DNA from: Microbacterium sp. Yaish 1
Lineage (GTDB): Bacteria; Actinomycetota; Actinomycetes; Actinomycetales; Microbacteriaceae
Assembly (NCBI RefSeq): GCF_002245215.1
Contig: NZ_NPMR01000001.1
Location: forward strand, 496,001 to 560,000
Length of the DNA stretch: 64,000 nt
Direction: 5' to 3'
Position 1 is the first letter of the stretch; every line of letters begins with the position of its first letter. A program made the translations under genes and the position numbers. The notes beneath the pieces were generated by a model, which saw nothing but the letters and a program-made list of their open reading frames with translations, was not told where the DNA came from and did no database searches. Below, piece after piece: positions 29,498 through 38,226 of this stretch.

Positions 29498-30922
29498 ATG
29501 GCCGTCTACTCCCGACATCCCGTCTCGGCGCCGCCCACGGCTCCCGCGCGCGAGACCACCGGCCACCTTCTGCTCCGCGCCTGGTGCGTCTTCGTCATCG
29601 CCGCATCCATGGCCGGCACGAGCTGGTTGATGGCGTTCGGTTCGGCCGGCGCGGCGGTCGTCGTCGTCGGAACCGGCATCGTGTCGGTGATCCTGTGGGT
29701 GTCGTTGCGACCGCGCGTGCAGTGGCGCCGGCTGCCGTGGTTCGCGCTGGCCTACGTCGCGTGGGCGGTGGCTTCGATGCTGTGGTCGGCGTGGCTGGGC
29801 GCGACGGAGCTGACGCTGCTCCTGCTCGTATCGACGACGGTGCAGGCGATGTTCGTCGGGGCGGTGCTGACATGGCGCGAGATCCTGCGCGCGGTCGCGG
29901 CGGCGCTCAAATGGATGCTCGGGCTCTCGATCGTCTTCGAGCTGTGGGTCGCGCTCATCTGGCGCGGCGACATCCTCCCGGGCTTCGTGCGTCCGGGCGA
30001 CGATTACGCGGGCCACGCCATCACCCTCTGGTCGCGCGACAACCTCTTCAACGGGGGCCGGCTGCAGGGGATCTTCGGAAACGCCAACCCCCTCGCCTAC
30101 ATCGCGCTCCTGGCGATCATCGTCTTCGTCGTGCGGATCGCCTCCGGGGCACCGCGACGGTTCCTTCTCGGCCTGTGGACCGTTCTCGCGCTGTTCCTCT
30201 TCTGGCGCGCGTCGTCGGCGACCGCGTTCCTCTGCGCCGTCGCCGTGGCGGTCGTCCTCGTGACGATCCTGCTGATGCGCACGGCCCGGCGGCCCGGCGA
30301 GCGCACGCGGTTCTACCTCATGTACGCGGCCGTCGCCGGGATCGGCGGCGGGGCCGTCTGGCTCGCCCGCGACACGGTCTTCGGGCTGCTCGGACGGTCC
30401 TCCGATCTGACGGGCCGGCAACGGATCTGGGATGCCGTCGGCGAGCGCATCGCCGAGCGCCCCGTGATCGGGTGGGGCTACTCGACCCCCTGGGTGCCCT
30501 CGGATCCGGCCTTCGACGGCTGGATCGTCGACCACGGTGTGAGCGTGATGCAGGCGCACAACATGTGGCTCGATGTCGCCCTGCAGCTCGGCTTCGTCGG
30601 TGTCGCCCTCATCGGTCTGGCGCTGCTGGCCTTCGTATGGCGCTCGTGGTTCTTCGCGGTCGACCGCCCCCGCTGGGACCTCGTCGCGGATCGGCCGTAC
30701 AGCGCCCTGACGCTCGTCCCCTCGCTCGTCGCGACGATCCTGCTCGTCCAGGGCCTCGCCGAATCGGCTCCGCTGCTGAACTGGGGCTGGTTCCTCATCA
30801 TCCTGTTCGCGTTCAAGATCAAGCAGGCCCCGCTGGTCGGGCGGGGGCCGGCCGAGCAGCGTCTCGACGCGGAGCAGGGCGACCGCCTGCCCGAGCAGCG
30901 GGAGGCGGTCCGCCACGCATGA
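29498..30922 (+). CDS. O-antigen ligase/polymerase-family membrane protein, copy 1
   Basis: The product has 474 residues with 10-12 predicted transmembrane helices and the Wzy_C/O-antigen-ligase layout. The large extracytoplasmic loop near residues 290-370 holds GRSSDLTGRQRIWD and IGWGYSTPWVPSD, comparable to the catalytic loop of WaaL-like proteins. These enzymes join lipid-linked glycan to an acceptor or polymerise repeat units; sequence alone does not say which. It is close in sequence to the next gene (shared QGIFGNAN and TGRQRIWD/SGRKEIWA blocks), which indicates a tandem duplication. Confidence 0.88.
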   Translation: MAVYSRHPVSAPPTAPARETTGHLLLRAWCVFVIAASMAGTSWLMAFGSAGAAVVVVGTGIVSVILWVSLRPRVQWRRLPWFALAYVAWAVASMLWSAWLGATELTLLLLVSTTVQAMFVGAVLTWREILRAVAAALKWMLGLSIVFELWVALIWRGDILPGFVRPGDDYAGHAITLWSRDNLFNGGRLQGIFGNANPLAYIALLAIIVFVVRIASGAPRRFLLGLWTVLALFLFWRASSATAFLCAVAVAVVLVTILLMRTARRPGERTRFYLMYAAVAGIGGGAVWLARDTVFGLLGRSSDLTGRQRIWDAVGERIAERPVIGWGYSTPWVPSDPAFDGWIVDHGVSVMQAHNMWLDVALQLGFVGVALIGLALLAFVWRSWFFAVDRPRWDLVADRPYSALTLVPSLVATILLVQGLAESAPLLNWGWFLIILFAFKIKQAPLVGRGPAEQRLDAEQGDRLPEQREAVRHA

Positions 30923-30943
30923 GTGCTCTCAGGGGCCTCCGGC

Positions 30944-30949
30944 TAATCT
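30944..30949 (+). promoter_or_regulatory. -10 box (TAATCT) before the second ligase gene
   Basis: TAATCT ends nine bases before ATG 30959, in the 36-base gap between copies 1 and 2. Copy 2 may therefore have its own promoter. Confidence 0.4.
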
Positions 30950-30958
30950 GAGAGCATC

Positions 30959-32407
30959 ATGGCCAGTCATACGCGTGGGGGATCCGGAACGGACGCGTCG
31001 GCGACCCCGGCACCCCGGCGCCTCCCTCTGCGGCTCGTGCGCGCGTGGTGCACCCTGGTCATCGCCTCGTCGATGGCCGGAACGGCATGGCTCATGGCGG
31101 TCGGCGTCGGCGGTTCGGCCGTCGTCGTGGCGGTCACGACCGCCGTGTCGGCGGCGATCTGGCTGATCCAGCGCCCCCGCCGCCGGTGGCGGCGGCTTCC
31201 CTGGTTCGCCCTGGCCTACGTCGCGTGGGCGGTGCTCTCACTGCTGTGGACGGAATGGCCGCGCGCGACCGCGATGACGCTCGCGCTGCTGCTGGCCACG
31301 ACGGCGCAGGCGATCTTCGTCGCCTCCGTCCTCACGGGGCGCCAGATCATCGAGGCGATCGCCGCGGCGGTGAAGTGGATGCTGGCCCTCTCGATCGCCT
31401 TCGAACTGTGGGTCTCGCTCATCTGGCAGGGGCCGATCCTGCCGGGATTCGTCCGCCCGGGGCCCGACTTCACCGGCGACCCCATCATGTTCTGGTCGCG
31501 CGACAAGCTGTTCACGGACGACCGCATCCAGGGGATCTTCGGCAACGCCAACTCCCTCGCCTACATCGCGCTCCTCGGGCTCGTCGTGTTCGGGCTGCAG
31601 ATCAACACCCGGGCCGGCCGGCGCGGACCGCTCGTGGCCTGGACGCTGCTGGCCGCATTCTGCTTCTGGCGCGGCTCGTCCGCCACGGCGGCGATGTGCG
31701 CGATCGCGATCGCGATCGTCATCGTCGTGGTGCTGCTGATGCGTCGCGCGCGCACGGCACGGACCCGCCGCATCCTCTACATCGTCTTCACCGTCACGGG
31801 GGTCGCCCTCATCACGACGCTGTGGATCGCGCGGGAAGCCCTCTTCGAGATGCTGGGCCGCTCCTCCGATCTGAGCGGCCGCAAGGAGATCTGGGCGACC
31901 GTGGGCGAGCGCTTCGCGGAGAGCCCGATCATCGGCTGGGGCTACTCGGTGCCGTGGGTGCCCACCGACCCGTTCTTCGACGGGTGGATCGTGGACCGGG
32001 GCGTCACGGTGATGCAGGCGCACAGCACCTGGTTCGACGTCGCGATGCAGCTGGGCATCGTCGGGGTGCTCCTGTTCGCCGTCGCCCTCGGCGCGTTCAC
32101 CTGGCGTGCCTGGTTCCTCGCGCTCGGCCGCATCCCCCGCCCCGGCGACGCACGGGAGCCGCGGTCGCGTCTGCTGCTCATCCCCGCGCTCGTCGCGACG
32201 ATCCTGCTCGTCCAGAGCATCACCGAGTCGTCGCCGCTGCTCAACTGGGGCTGGTTCCTGCTCGTCATGCTCGCCTTCGCGATCAAGCAGGCCCCCGCCT
32301 CCGTGCGCGGCACGCCCGTGCGGCGTCGGTCCACCCTGGCCGCCGCGTGGCCGCTCGAAGGCGGAGCCCCGATCGAGCGCGGCGCGCCCGTGGAAGGCGC
32401 GGCGTGA
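30959..32407 (+). CDS. O-antigen ligase/polymerase-family membrane protein, copy 2
   Basis: The product has 482 residues and is a clear paralogue of copy 1, with the same helix pattern and shared segments such as WFALAYVAWAV, QGIFGNAN and GRSSDLSGRKEIW. The C-terminus differs (Arg/Pro-rich tail with GAPIERGAPVEG). The stop overlaps the GTG of copy 3 (GTGA), so copies 2 and 3 are translationally coupled. It probably acts on a lipid-linked surface glycan at the outer membrane face. Polymerase and ligase roles cannot be told apart. Confidence 0.88.
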   Translation: MASHTRGGSGTDASATPAPRRLPLRLVRAWCTLVIASSMAGTAWLMAVGVGGSAVVVAVTTAVSAAIWLIQRPRRRWRRLPWFALAYVAWAVLSLLWTEWPRATAMTLALLLATTAQAIFVASVLTGRQIIEAIAAAVKWMLALSIAFELWVSLIWQGPILPGFVRPGPDFTGDPIMFWSRDKLFTDDRIQGIFGNANSLAYIALLGLVVFGLQINTRAGRRGPLVAWTLLAAFCFWRGSSATAAMCAIAIAIVIVVVLLMRRARTARTRRILYIVFTVTGVALITTLWIAREALFEMLGRSSDLSGRKEIWATVGERFAESPIIGWGYSVPWVPTDPFFDGWIVDRGVTVMQAHSTWFDVAMQLGIVGVLLFAVALGAFTWRAWFLALGRIPRPGDAREPRSRLLLIPALVATILLVQSITESSPLLNWGWFLLVMLAFAIKQAPASVRGTPVRRRSTLAAAWPLEGGAPIERGAPVEGAA

Positions 32408-33750
32408 GGACTCCGCCGGCGCTGTCCACGTCGTGGATCGTCCGCACCCTCGACTCGGCCGCCTTCGCGCAGGCCTTCGCCCACACCGCGATCGCCGCGG
32501 TCTTCGCGCAGCACCTCGTCGAGCGGACGGCGGGCCGGGTCACCTGGCTCACCGTGATCGCGGGGCTGTGCGTCGTCGGGGCGGCCGTGCTCCTCGTCCG
32601 CCGTCGCGAGTTCACGCTCGTGCGGCTGATCCCGTCGACCCTCGTGGTCTTCCTCGGCTGGGCGCTGGCGAGCATCACCTGGACCACCGATGCCTCCGGC
32701 ACCCTCGGTGGATGGCTCTCGCTCGCGTCGATCGCGTTCCTCGCCGTCGTCATCGCGAACACCCGCGACACGCTGCAGACGGTCCGGGCGCTGGCCGACG
32801 TGTTCCGCGTGCTCCTGGTGCTGTCGCTGGCGCTCGAGCTGCTCTCGGGCGTCTTCTTCGACATGCCGTTCACCTTCCTCGGCATCGAAGGCGACATCGC
32901 CGTCCTCGGACCGGTTCAGGGCATCTTCGGCACCCGCAACTCGCTCGGCTTCATCGCGGTCCTGGCGCTGATCACCTTCTACATCGAATGGCGGACGGTG
33001 TCGGTGCGCACCGGCGTCTCGCTCTTCTCGGCGGTGCTGGCCGCGCTGCTCGCCGCACTCTCGGACTCCCCCACCGTCCTCGTCCTCGCCGTCGCCACGG
33101 GGATCGCGACGGCGGCGCTCGGCCTCGTCCGGCGCACGCGCCGCGGACTGCGGCGGACGGTGCAGTCCGTCCTCGGCGCGACCGTCGTCGTCGGTGCGCT
33201 GGTCGGGTATCTCTTCCGCGAACGCATCATCGCCTGGATCGGAGCAGGCACCGACTTCTCGATCCGCGCCGAGCTCTGGGATCAGATCGCCTCGTTCGTC
33301 CGGGTCGAGCCCGTGCGCGGGTGGGGCTGGTTCGGCACGTGGTCGCGGACGGACTTCCCCTTCAACGCGATCAACTTCGCGCTCGGGGATCGCCACACCT
33401 CGGCGCTGAACGCCTACGTCGACGTCGTCCTGCAGCTCGGGTGGGTCGGTCTCCTCATCTTCATCGCGTTCGCCGGCCTGGCTTTGGGACGCGCCTGGCT
33501 CGTCGCGAGCGAGCGTCGGTCGATCCTCTACGCCTGGACGCCGCTCATCCTCGTGACGGTGCTCGTCGACGCCCTGTTCGAAAGCTTCCCCCTCCACGGC
33601 TACGGCTGGCTGATGCTCGTCCTCTGCGCCCTGCGGGCCGGGCAATCCAGATCCTGGCGAGAGAACATCCGGGACACCGCGCGGCCGGCATCGCCCGCCG
33701 GCGGACTGCCCGACGACACCTCGACGGGAACGCACGGCATCGCACGGTAG
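32404..33750 (+). CDS. O-antigen ligase/polymerase-family membrane protein, copy 3
   Basis: The product has 448 residues from GTG 32404. It is more divergent than copies 1 and 2 but keeps the family blocks: LGPVQGIFGTRNSLGF, a loop with FSIRAELWDQIASF, and VRGWGWFGTW in place of IGWGYSTPW. About 11 transmembrane helices are predicted. The different N-terminus (AFAQAFAHTAIAAVFAQHL) suggests an older duplicate or a separately acquired copy with its own substrate. The TAG stop overlaps a candidate -10 box of the GlfT1-like gene. Confidence 0.87.
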   Translation: MRTPPALSTSWIVRTLDSAAFAQAFAHTAIAAVFAQHLVERTAGRVTWLTVIAGLCVVGAAVLLVRRREFTLVRLIPSTLVVFLGWALASITWTTDASGTLGGWLSLASIAFLAVVIANTRDTLQTVRALADVFRVLLVLSLALELLSGVFFDMPFTFLGIEGDIAVLGPVQGIFGTRNSLGFIAVLALITFYIEWRTVSVRTGVSLFSAVLAALLAALSDSPTVLVLAVATGIATAALGLVRRTRRGLRRTVQSVLGATVVVGALVGYLFRERIIAWIGAGTDFSIRAELWDQIASFVRVEPVRGWGWFGTWSRTDFPFNAINFALGDRHTSALNAYVDVVLQLGWVGLLIFIAFAGLALGRAWLVASERRSILYAWTPLILVTVLVDALFESFPLHGYGWLMLVLCALRAGQSRSWRENIRDTARPASPAGGLPDDTSTGTHGIAR

Positions 33751-33753
33751 GAT
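33748..33753 (+). promoter_or_regulatory. -10 box (TAGGAT) or ribosome site before the GlfT1-like gene
   Basis: TAGGAT ends seven bases before GTG 33761 and includes the stop codon of the previous gene. AGGA could equally be the ribosome site. Confidence 0.3.
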
Positions 33754-33760
33754 CGGGCCG

Positions 33761-34732
33761 GTGAGCGCGCAGGTTTTCGACCCGACATCGGCCACCATCG
33801 CCATCGTCACTTTCAACCGCTCCGCGCTCCTGTCGCGGCTGCTCGAGAGCATTGTCCGCATGGATCCGAAGCCCGGCCACGTGGTGATCGTCGACAACGC
33901 GTCGACCGACGACACGACCTCCGTCGTCGAGTCGTTCCGCGATCGGCTCGGGACGCAGCTCGAGTACCGGCGACTCGAGACGAACACGGGCGGCTCCGGC
34001 GGATTCAGCGAGGGCGTGCGCGTGGCGTACGAGCTGGGCTCCGAGTGGATCTGGCTCATGGACGACGACGTCGAGGTGCTTCCGGACGGGCTCGAGAAGA
34101 TGGGCCGCTGGGCGCCGCGGTTCCGCAGCATCCAGGGTCGCCGGTACGACTACGACGGCAGCGAGTTCTACTGGCAGTACCGCATCGCCGAGCGCATGGG
34201 CATCCCGATCCCCTTCGCCCCCGCCGGATTCGGCGAGTCGGGCTACAAGGAGATGAACTCCGGATGCTTCGAGGGGATGTTCATCCACCGCGACATCGTC
34301 GCCCGCATCGGCCTGCCCGATCCGCGCTTCTTCATCTACTGGGACGATCAGCTCTACGGGTGGCTCGCGTCGCGCATCACGACGTCGGTCATCGTCGACG
34401 AGTTCGTCCTGCGCCGCACGCGTGAGATCCGCCAGTGGGACATGGGCATCCGCCACATGAACGCCTCGAGCAACGCCTACCGGTACTACATCATGCGCAA
34501 CCGGGCGCACATCAAGCAGTACTACCGGACGAAGGGCGTCTACAACCCGGTGCTGTTCGGTCTCGGGACGACGCTGACCTTCGGCAAGGAGCTCATCCGG
34601 CTCTTCCTCGTCGAGCGCACCGTGCGCGGCACCTCCAACCTCTTCCGCGGCCTCCGCGACGGTCGACGCATCGCACGCGACCGTAGCTGGCAGCCGATGC
34701 AGCCGCTGACCGACCAGCCGGCCCGTCCCTGA
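33761..34732 (+). CDS. GT2 glycosyltransferase, GlfT1-like galactofuranosyltransferase
   Basis: The product has 323 residues. A GT-A fold begins with TIAIVTFNR and VVIVDNASTDDT. The NTGGSGGF motif is shared with galactofuranosyltransferases, and the metal site is LMDDDVEV. FIYWDDQLYGWLA stands where GlfT-type enzymes have their second Asp-Asp. In mycobacteria GlfT1 adds the first galactofuranose residues to the lipid-linked primer. The next gene is a full-length GlfT2 homologue and an ABC exporter follows, as in arabinogalactan loci. Substrate specificity is inferred. Confidence 0.85.
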   Translation: MSAQVFDPTSATIAIVTFNRSALLSRLLESIVRMDPKPGHVVIVDNASTDDTTSVVESFRDRLGTQLEYRRLETNTGGSGGFSEGVRVAYELGSEWIWLMDDDVEVLPDGLEKMGRWAPRFRSIQGRRYDYDGSEFYWQYRIAERMGIPIPFAPAGFGESGYKEMNSGCFEGMFIHRDIVARIGLPDPRFFIYWDDQLYGWLASRITTSVIVDEFVLRRTREIRQWDMGIRHMNASSNAYRYYIMRNRAHIKQYYRTKGVYNPVLFGLGTTLTFGKELIRLFLVERTVRGTSNLFRGLRDGRRIARDRSWQPMQPLTDQPARP

Positions 34733-34745
34733 CGAAAGACAGACC

Positions 34746-36659
34746 ATGCCTCACCTGCTGCAGCGCGCCGTGCTCCCGCTCGAGCACGACCCCGACCTCC
34801 TTCCCCTCTACGTCGACCCCGAGACGTGGACCGAGATCGACGAGGAACCGGTGCGCGTCTCGTCACGGGCCCAGCTGTCGAACATCCTCGGCCGCTCGGA
34901 GGCGCGCATCGTGGGCGGACGGCGCGTGTCGTTCGGAACGTACTTCAACGCCTTCCCCGCGTCGTACTGGCAGCACTGGACCCCGGTCCGCGAGGTGACC
35001 CTCACGGTGCGCACCGAGGGTCCGGCCACGGTCCTCGTCTACCGATCCAACGGCGGCGGAACCCGCCAGCGCCTGGAGACCCGCGAGGTCACCGGTGAGG
35101 CGACGAGCACCTTCGACCTCACCCTCAACCAGTACAGCGACGGCGGATGGATCTGGTTCGACATCGCAGCCGACCGCGAGGACGCCCGGTTCCTCGGGGC
35201 GGAATGGACGACCGAGCAGGAACCGGCCCGGTCGGGCAAGGCCTCGCTCGGAATCACGACCTACAACAAGCCCGACTACTGCGTCGCGACCCTCCGCGCC
35301 CTCGATGCGGCGCCCGACGTGCTCGAGCTGGTCGATCGCATCTTCCTCATCGACCAGGGAACCGACCGCGTCGACGCTCAGCCTGACTTCGCCGACGTCG
35401 CCGACAGCCTCGGCGAGACGCTCCAGATCGTGACGCAGCCCAACCTCGGCGGCTCCGGCGGTTTCGCTCGCGCGATGCACGAGACCCTGCAGCGCCCGGA
35501 GAGCGATTTCGTGCAGCTCCTCGACGACGACGTGCGCATCGAGCCCGAGTCCCTCCGACGCTCGATCGTCTTCGGTCGGTACGCGACGACGCCGACGATC
35601 GTCGGCGCCCACATGTTCGACCTGCTCGATCGTCCGAAGCTTCACGCCTGGGCCGAGGTCGTCGACGACGAGCCGTTCATGTGGCGCACGCTGCAGCAGG
35701 AGAAGATGCCGCACGACTTCTCGGTCGCGAACCTGCGGCAGTCCCCCGAACTGCACATGCGGCTCGACGCCGACTACAACGGCTGGTGGATGTGCCTGAT
35801 CCCGGTGGAGGTCATCCGCCGGATCGGACTGTCGTTGCCCGCCTTCATCAAGTGGGATGACGCCGAATACTGCCTGCGCGCCCGCGACGCCGGCTTCCCC
35901 ACCGTCTCGATGCCCGGCGTCGCGCTCTGGCACGTGTCGTGGGTCGGCAAGGACGACTCGATCGACTGGCAGGCCTACTTCCACGCCCGCAACCGGATCG
36001 TCGCGGCACTGCTGCACTCGAACAGCCCGCGCGGCGGCACGCTGCTGCGCCACAGCCGACGGCTCGACCTCAAGCACCTCATGATGATGCAGTACTACCC
36101 CGTCGAGCTGCGTCATCGCGCGCTGCGCGACATCCTGTCGGGGCCCGAGCACATGGCCGCGGGGATCGCGACCGCCATGCCCGCCGCGCGGGCACTGCAG
36201 AAGGAGTTCCCCGAGACGGTCATCCACCGCGACACCGGCGTACCGCTGCGCTCGCGCAAGGGCCGCCAGGTCTTCAAGCGTCTGCCCCGCCACACCTTCG
36301 ACAGCCCCACCGGACTCAAGCTGCGCTGGTTCACGCTGTCGACCCTCGCGTCGCACTGGCTGCACGCGCCCCGCCCCGAGAACATCGCTCAGCCCGAGGT
36401 CGAGTTCGGCAAGGGCGATGCTCAGTGGTGGCGCCTCCCCCGGTACGACAGCGCCCTCGTGAGCGCCGCCGACGGGTCGGGAAAGAACATCTACACCCGC
36501 GACCGGGCGGCCTTCCGCCGTATGCTGCGCGAGAGCGTGCGCCTGCACGCGCAGCTCAAGCGCGACTGGCCGAAGCTATCGCGGCGCTATCGTCGCGCAA
36601 TGGGGCAGCTGACCTCTCCCGAGTCGTGGGAGCGAATCTTCGACCCGTCTGGCCGCTGA
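34746..36659 (+). CDS. glfT2: GlfT2-like polymerising galactofuranosyltransferase
   Basis: The product has 637 residues, the same length I recall for M. tuberculosis GlfT2. An N-terminal beta-rich domain (1-165) precedes the GT-A core with NLGGSGGF (233-240), metal-binding Asp260-Asp262, IKWDDAEYCLRA with the Asp371/Asp372 pair, and His396 in LWHVSWV. A helical C-terminal domain (about 430-637) follows. GlfT2 extends galactan with alternating beta-(1,5) and beta-(1,6) galactofuranose from UDP-Galf. It is separated by only three bases from the convergent exporter ATPase. Confidence 0.9.
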   Translation: MPHLLQRAVLPLEHDPDLLPLYVDPETWTEIDEEPVRVSSRAQLSNILGRSEARIVGGRRVSFGTYFNAFPASYWQHWTPVREVTLTVRTEGPATVLVYRSNGGGTRQRLETREVTGEATSTFDLTLNQYSDGGWIWFDIAADREDARFLGAEWTTEQEPARSGKASLGITTYNKPDYCVATLRALDAAPDVLELVDRIFLIDQGTDRVDAQPDFADVADSLGETLQIVTQPNLGGSGGFARAMHETLQRPESDFVQLLDDDVRIEPESLRRSIVFGRYATTPTIVGAHMFDLLDRPKLHAWAEVVDDEPFMWRTLQQEKMPHDFSVANLRQSPELHMRLDADYNGWWMCLIPVEVIRRIGLSLPAFIKWDDAEYCLRARDAGFPTVSMPGVALWHVSWVGKDDSIDWQAYFHARNRIVAALLHSNSPRGGTLLRHSRRLDLKHLMMMQYYPVELRHRALRDILSGPEHMAAGIATAMPAARALQKEFPETVIHRDTGVPLRSRKGRQVFKRLPRHTFDSPTGLKLRWFTLSTLASHWLHAPRPENIAQPEVEFGKGDAQWWRLPRYDSALVSAADGSGKNIYTRDRAAFRRMLRESVRLHAQLKRDWPKLSRRYRRAMGQLTSPESWERIFDPSGR

Positions 36660-36662
36660 GCC

Positions 36663-37406
36663 TCAGGCTTCGCCGTTGTGGTCCGCGTTGTACCGGTCGA
36701 GGACATCGCCGATCGGCCCGTCGAGGACCAGGGCGCCCTTGTCGAGGTAGAGGCCGCGCGTGCAGAAACGTCGCAGGTCCTTCTCGTTGTGGCTGACGAA
36801 GAAGAGCGTCCGCCCCTCGGCGAGGAGCTCATCGATGCGCTTGTAGCACTTCGCGCGGAAGGCGCGGTCGCCGACGGCGAGCACTTCGTCGACGAGGAGG
36901 ATCGGCTCGTCCAGCTGCGACACCACCGAGAACGCCAGGCGCACTTTCATGCCGTTCGAGAGGTGCTTGTACGGGGTGTCGACGAAGTCGGAGATCTCCG
37001 CGAACTCGATGATGTCGTCGAAGCGGCGGCTGACCTCGGCCTTCGACATCCCGTGCAGACCCGCCGTCAGGCGCACGTTCTCCCGGACCGTCAGGTCGCC
37101 CACGAAGCCGCCCGTGATCTCGATGAGCGGTGCGACGCCGCCGTGCACCTCCACACGACCCTCATCCGGCAGCAGGACGCCGGCGACGAGCTTGAGGAGC
37201 GTGGACTTCCCCTGCCCGTTGCGCCCGACGACCCCGATCGACTCGCCCGGCTCGACCGAGAACGAGACATCGCGAAGCGCCCAGAACTCGCCCGGCCTGC
37301 TGCGACGGGACGCACCGCCGAACAAGTCCTTCAGGTTGCGTCGTCCGCGCCGGTTGCGGCGGAAGCGGACGCCGAGGTCACGCACCTCGATCGCGAGTCC
37401 CGTCAT
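36663..37406 (-). CDS. wzt: Polysaccharide ABC exporter ATPase (Wzt/TagH type, no carbohydrate-binding tail)
   Basis: The product has 247 residues. The ATG at 37406 shares one base with the permease stop (TGATG). Walker A is GRNGQGKST, the signature is HLSNGMKVRLAF, Walker B is PILLVDEVLAVGD and the switch His is in FVSHNEKD. The length is that of the core ATPase only. With the permease it would export a finished undecaprenyl-linked glycan. Position beside GlfT1/GlfT2-like genes matches the mycobacterial galactan exporter. Confidence 0.93.
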   Translation of the reverse strand: MTGLAIEVRDLGVRFRRNRRGRRNLKDLFGGASRRSRPGEFWALRDVSFSVEPGESIGVVGRNGQGKSTLLKLVAGVLLPDEGRVEVHGGVAPLIEITGGFVGDLTVRENVRLTAGLHGMSKAEVSRRFDDIIEFAEISDFVDTPYKHLSNGMKVRLAFSVVSQLDEPILLVDEVLAVGDRAFRAKCYKRIDELLAEGRTLFFVSHNEKDLRRFCTRGLYLDKGALVLDGPIGDVLDRYNADHNGEA

Positions 37407-38197
37407 CACAGCTCCTTCAGCACCGGACGCTCGAGGCGTGAGAATACGAGGAGGCCGAGCCCGAAGATCAGGATGCTGGTGACGGCCCCGACGATCACCG
37501 ACAGCGTGTCCCACTGATCGGGGAAGAACCCCACGCGGTAGAGCGTGAAGATGCCCGCCAGCGGGTTGAACGCCCCGATCTCCTTGAAGACTCCCGGCAG
37601 GTCGGCAACGCCGTAGATGATCGGCGACGCGTAGAAGAGCGCGCGCAGGACGAGCCGCGTGGTGCGCTCCAGATCGCCCCAGAGGACGCAGAGCGGGGCG
37701 ACGATGAGCCCGAGTCCCAGCAGCAGGATCACCTGCAGCACCACGGCCACGGGAAAGAGCAGAAGCGCCGCATTCACCGTCGCACCACCGAAGATCGCGA
37801 ACATGGCGAGGACGGGGAGCGAGAAGAGGAACTCGATCCCCTTGCTCAGGACGATGCGTCCCACCCAGATCGAGCGAGGGATGGAGGTCGATCGCACCAG
37901 TCGCGCGTCCTTGTTGAACGCGCGTGTGAAGTCGGTGACGGCCGAGTTGAACCACACCCAGGGCAGCAGCGCGGTGATGAGGAAGACGATGTACGGGTTC
38001 TCGCCGACGTCCCGATGGAAGACCTGCGTGAAGACGAACCAGTAGATCCCGCTCATGACGAGGGGATCGAGGACCGACCACAGGTACCCGAGGGCGCTCG
38101 TGGAGTACCGCACCCGCAGGTCGCGCGCCGACAGCAGCCACAGAGAGTGGAAGTAGCGCCGCGGCGATCCGGGGGCGCCGACGACGGCGGGACTCAC
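37406..38197 (-). CDS. wzm: Polysaccharide ABC exporter permease (Wzm/TagG type)
   Basis: The product has 263 residues from GTG 38197, with six predicted transmembrane helices of the ABC2 family. The N-terminal interface helix carries LSARDLRVRYSTSALGYLWSV, with the family-typical LRVRY and LGYLW blocks. ERTTRLVLRALFYASPIIYG is the conserved region before the last helices. It forms the channel half of the exporter encoded with the adjoining ATPase, to which it is coupled by TGATG. Confidence 0.93.
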   Translation of the reverse strand: MSPAVVGAPGSPRRYFHSLWLLSARDLRVRYSTSALGYLWSVLDPLVMSGIYWFVFTQVFHRDVGENPYIVFLITALLPWVWFNSAVTDFTRAFNKDARLVRSTSIPRSIWVGRIVLSKGIEFLFSLPVLAMFAIFGGATVNAALLLFPVAVVLQVILLLGLGLIVAPLCVLWGDLERTTRLVLRALFYASPIIYGVADLPGVFKEIGAFNPLAGIFTLYRVGFFPDQWDTLSVIVGAVTSILIFGLGLLVFSRLERPVLKEL

Positions 38198-38226
38198 CCG
38201 ACGAGTTTACGCCGCGTCGCGACCGC

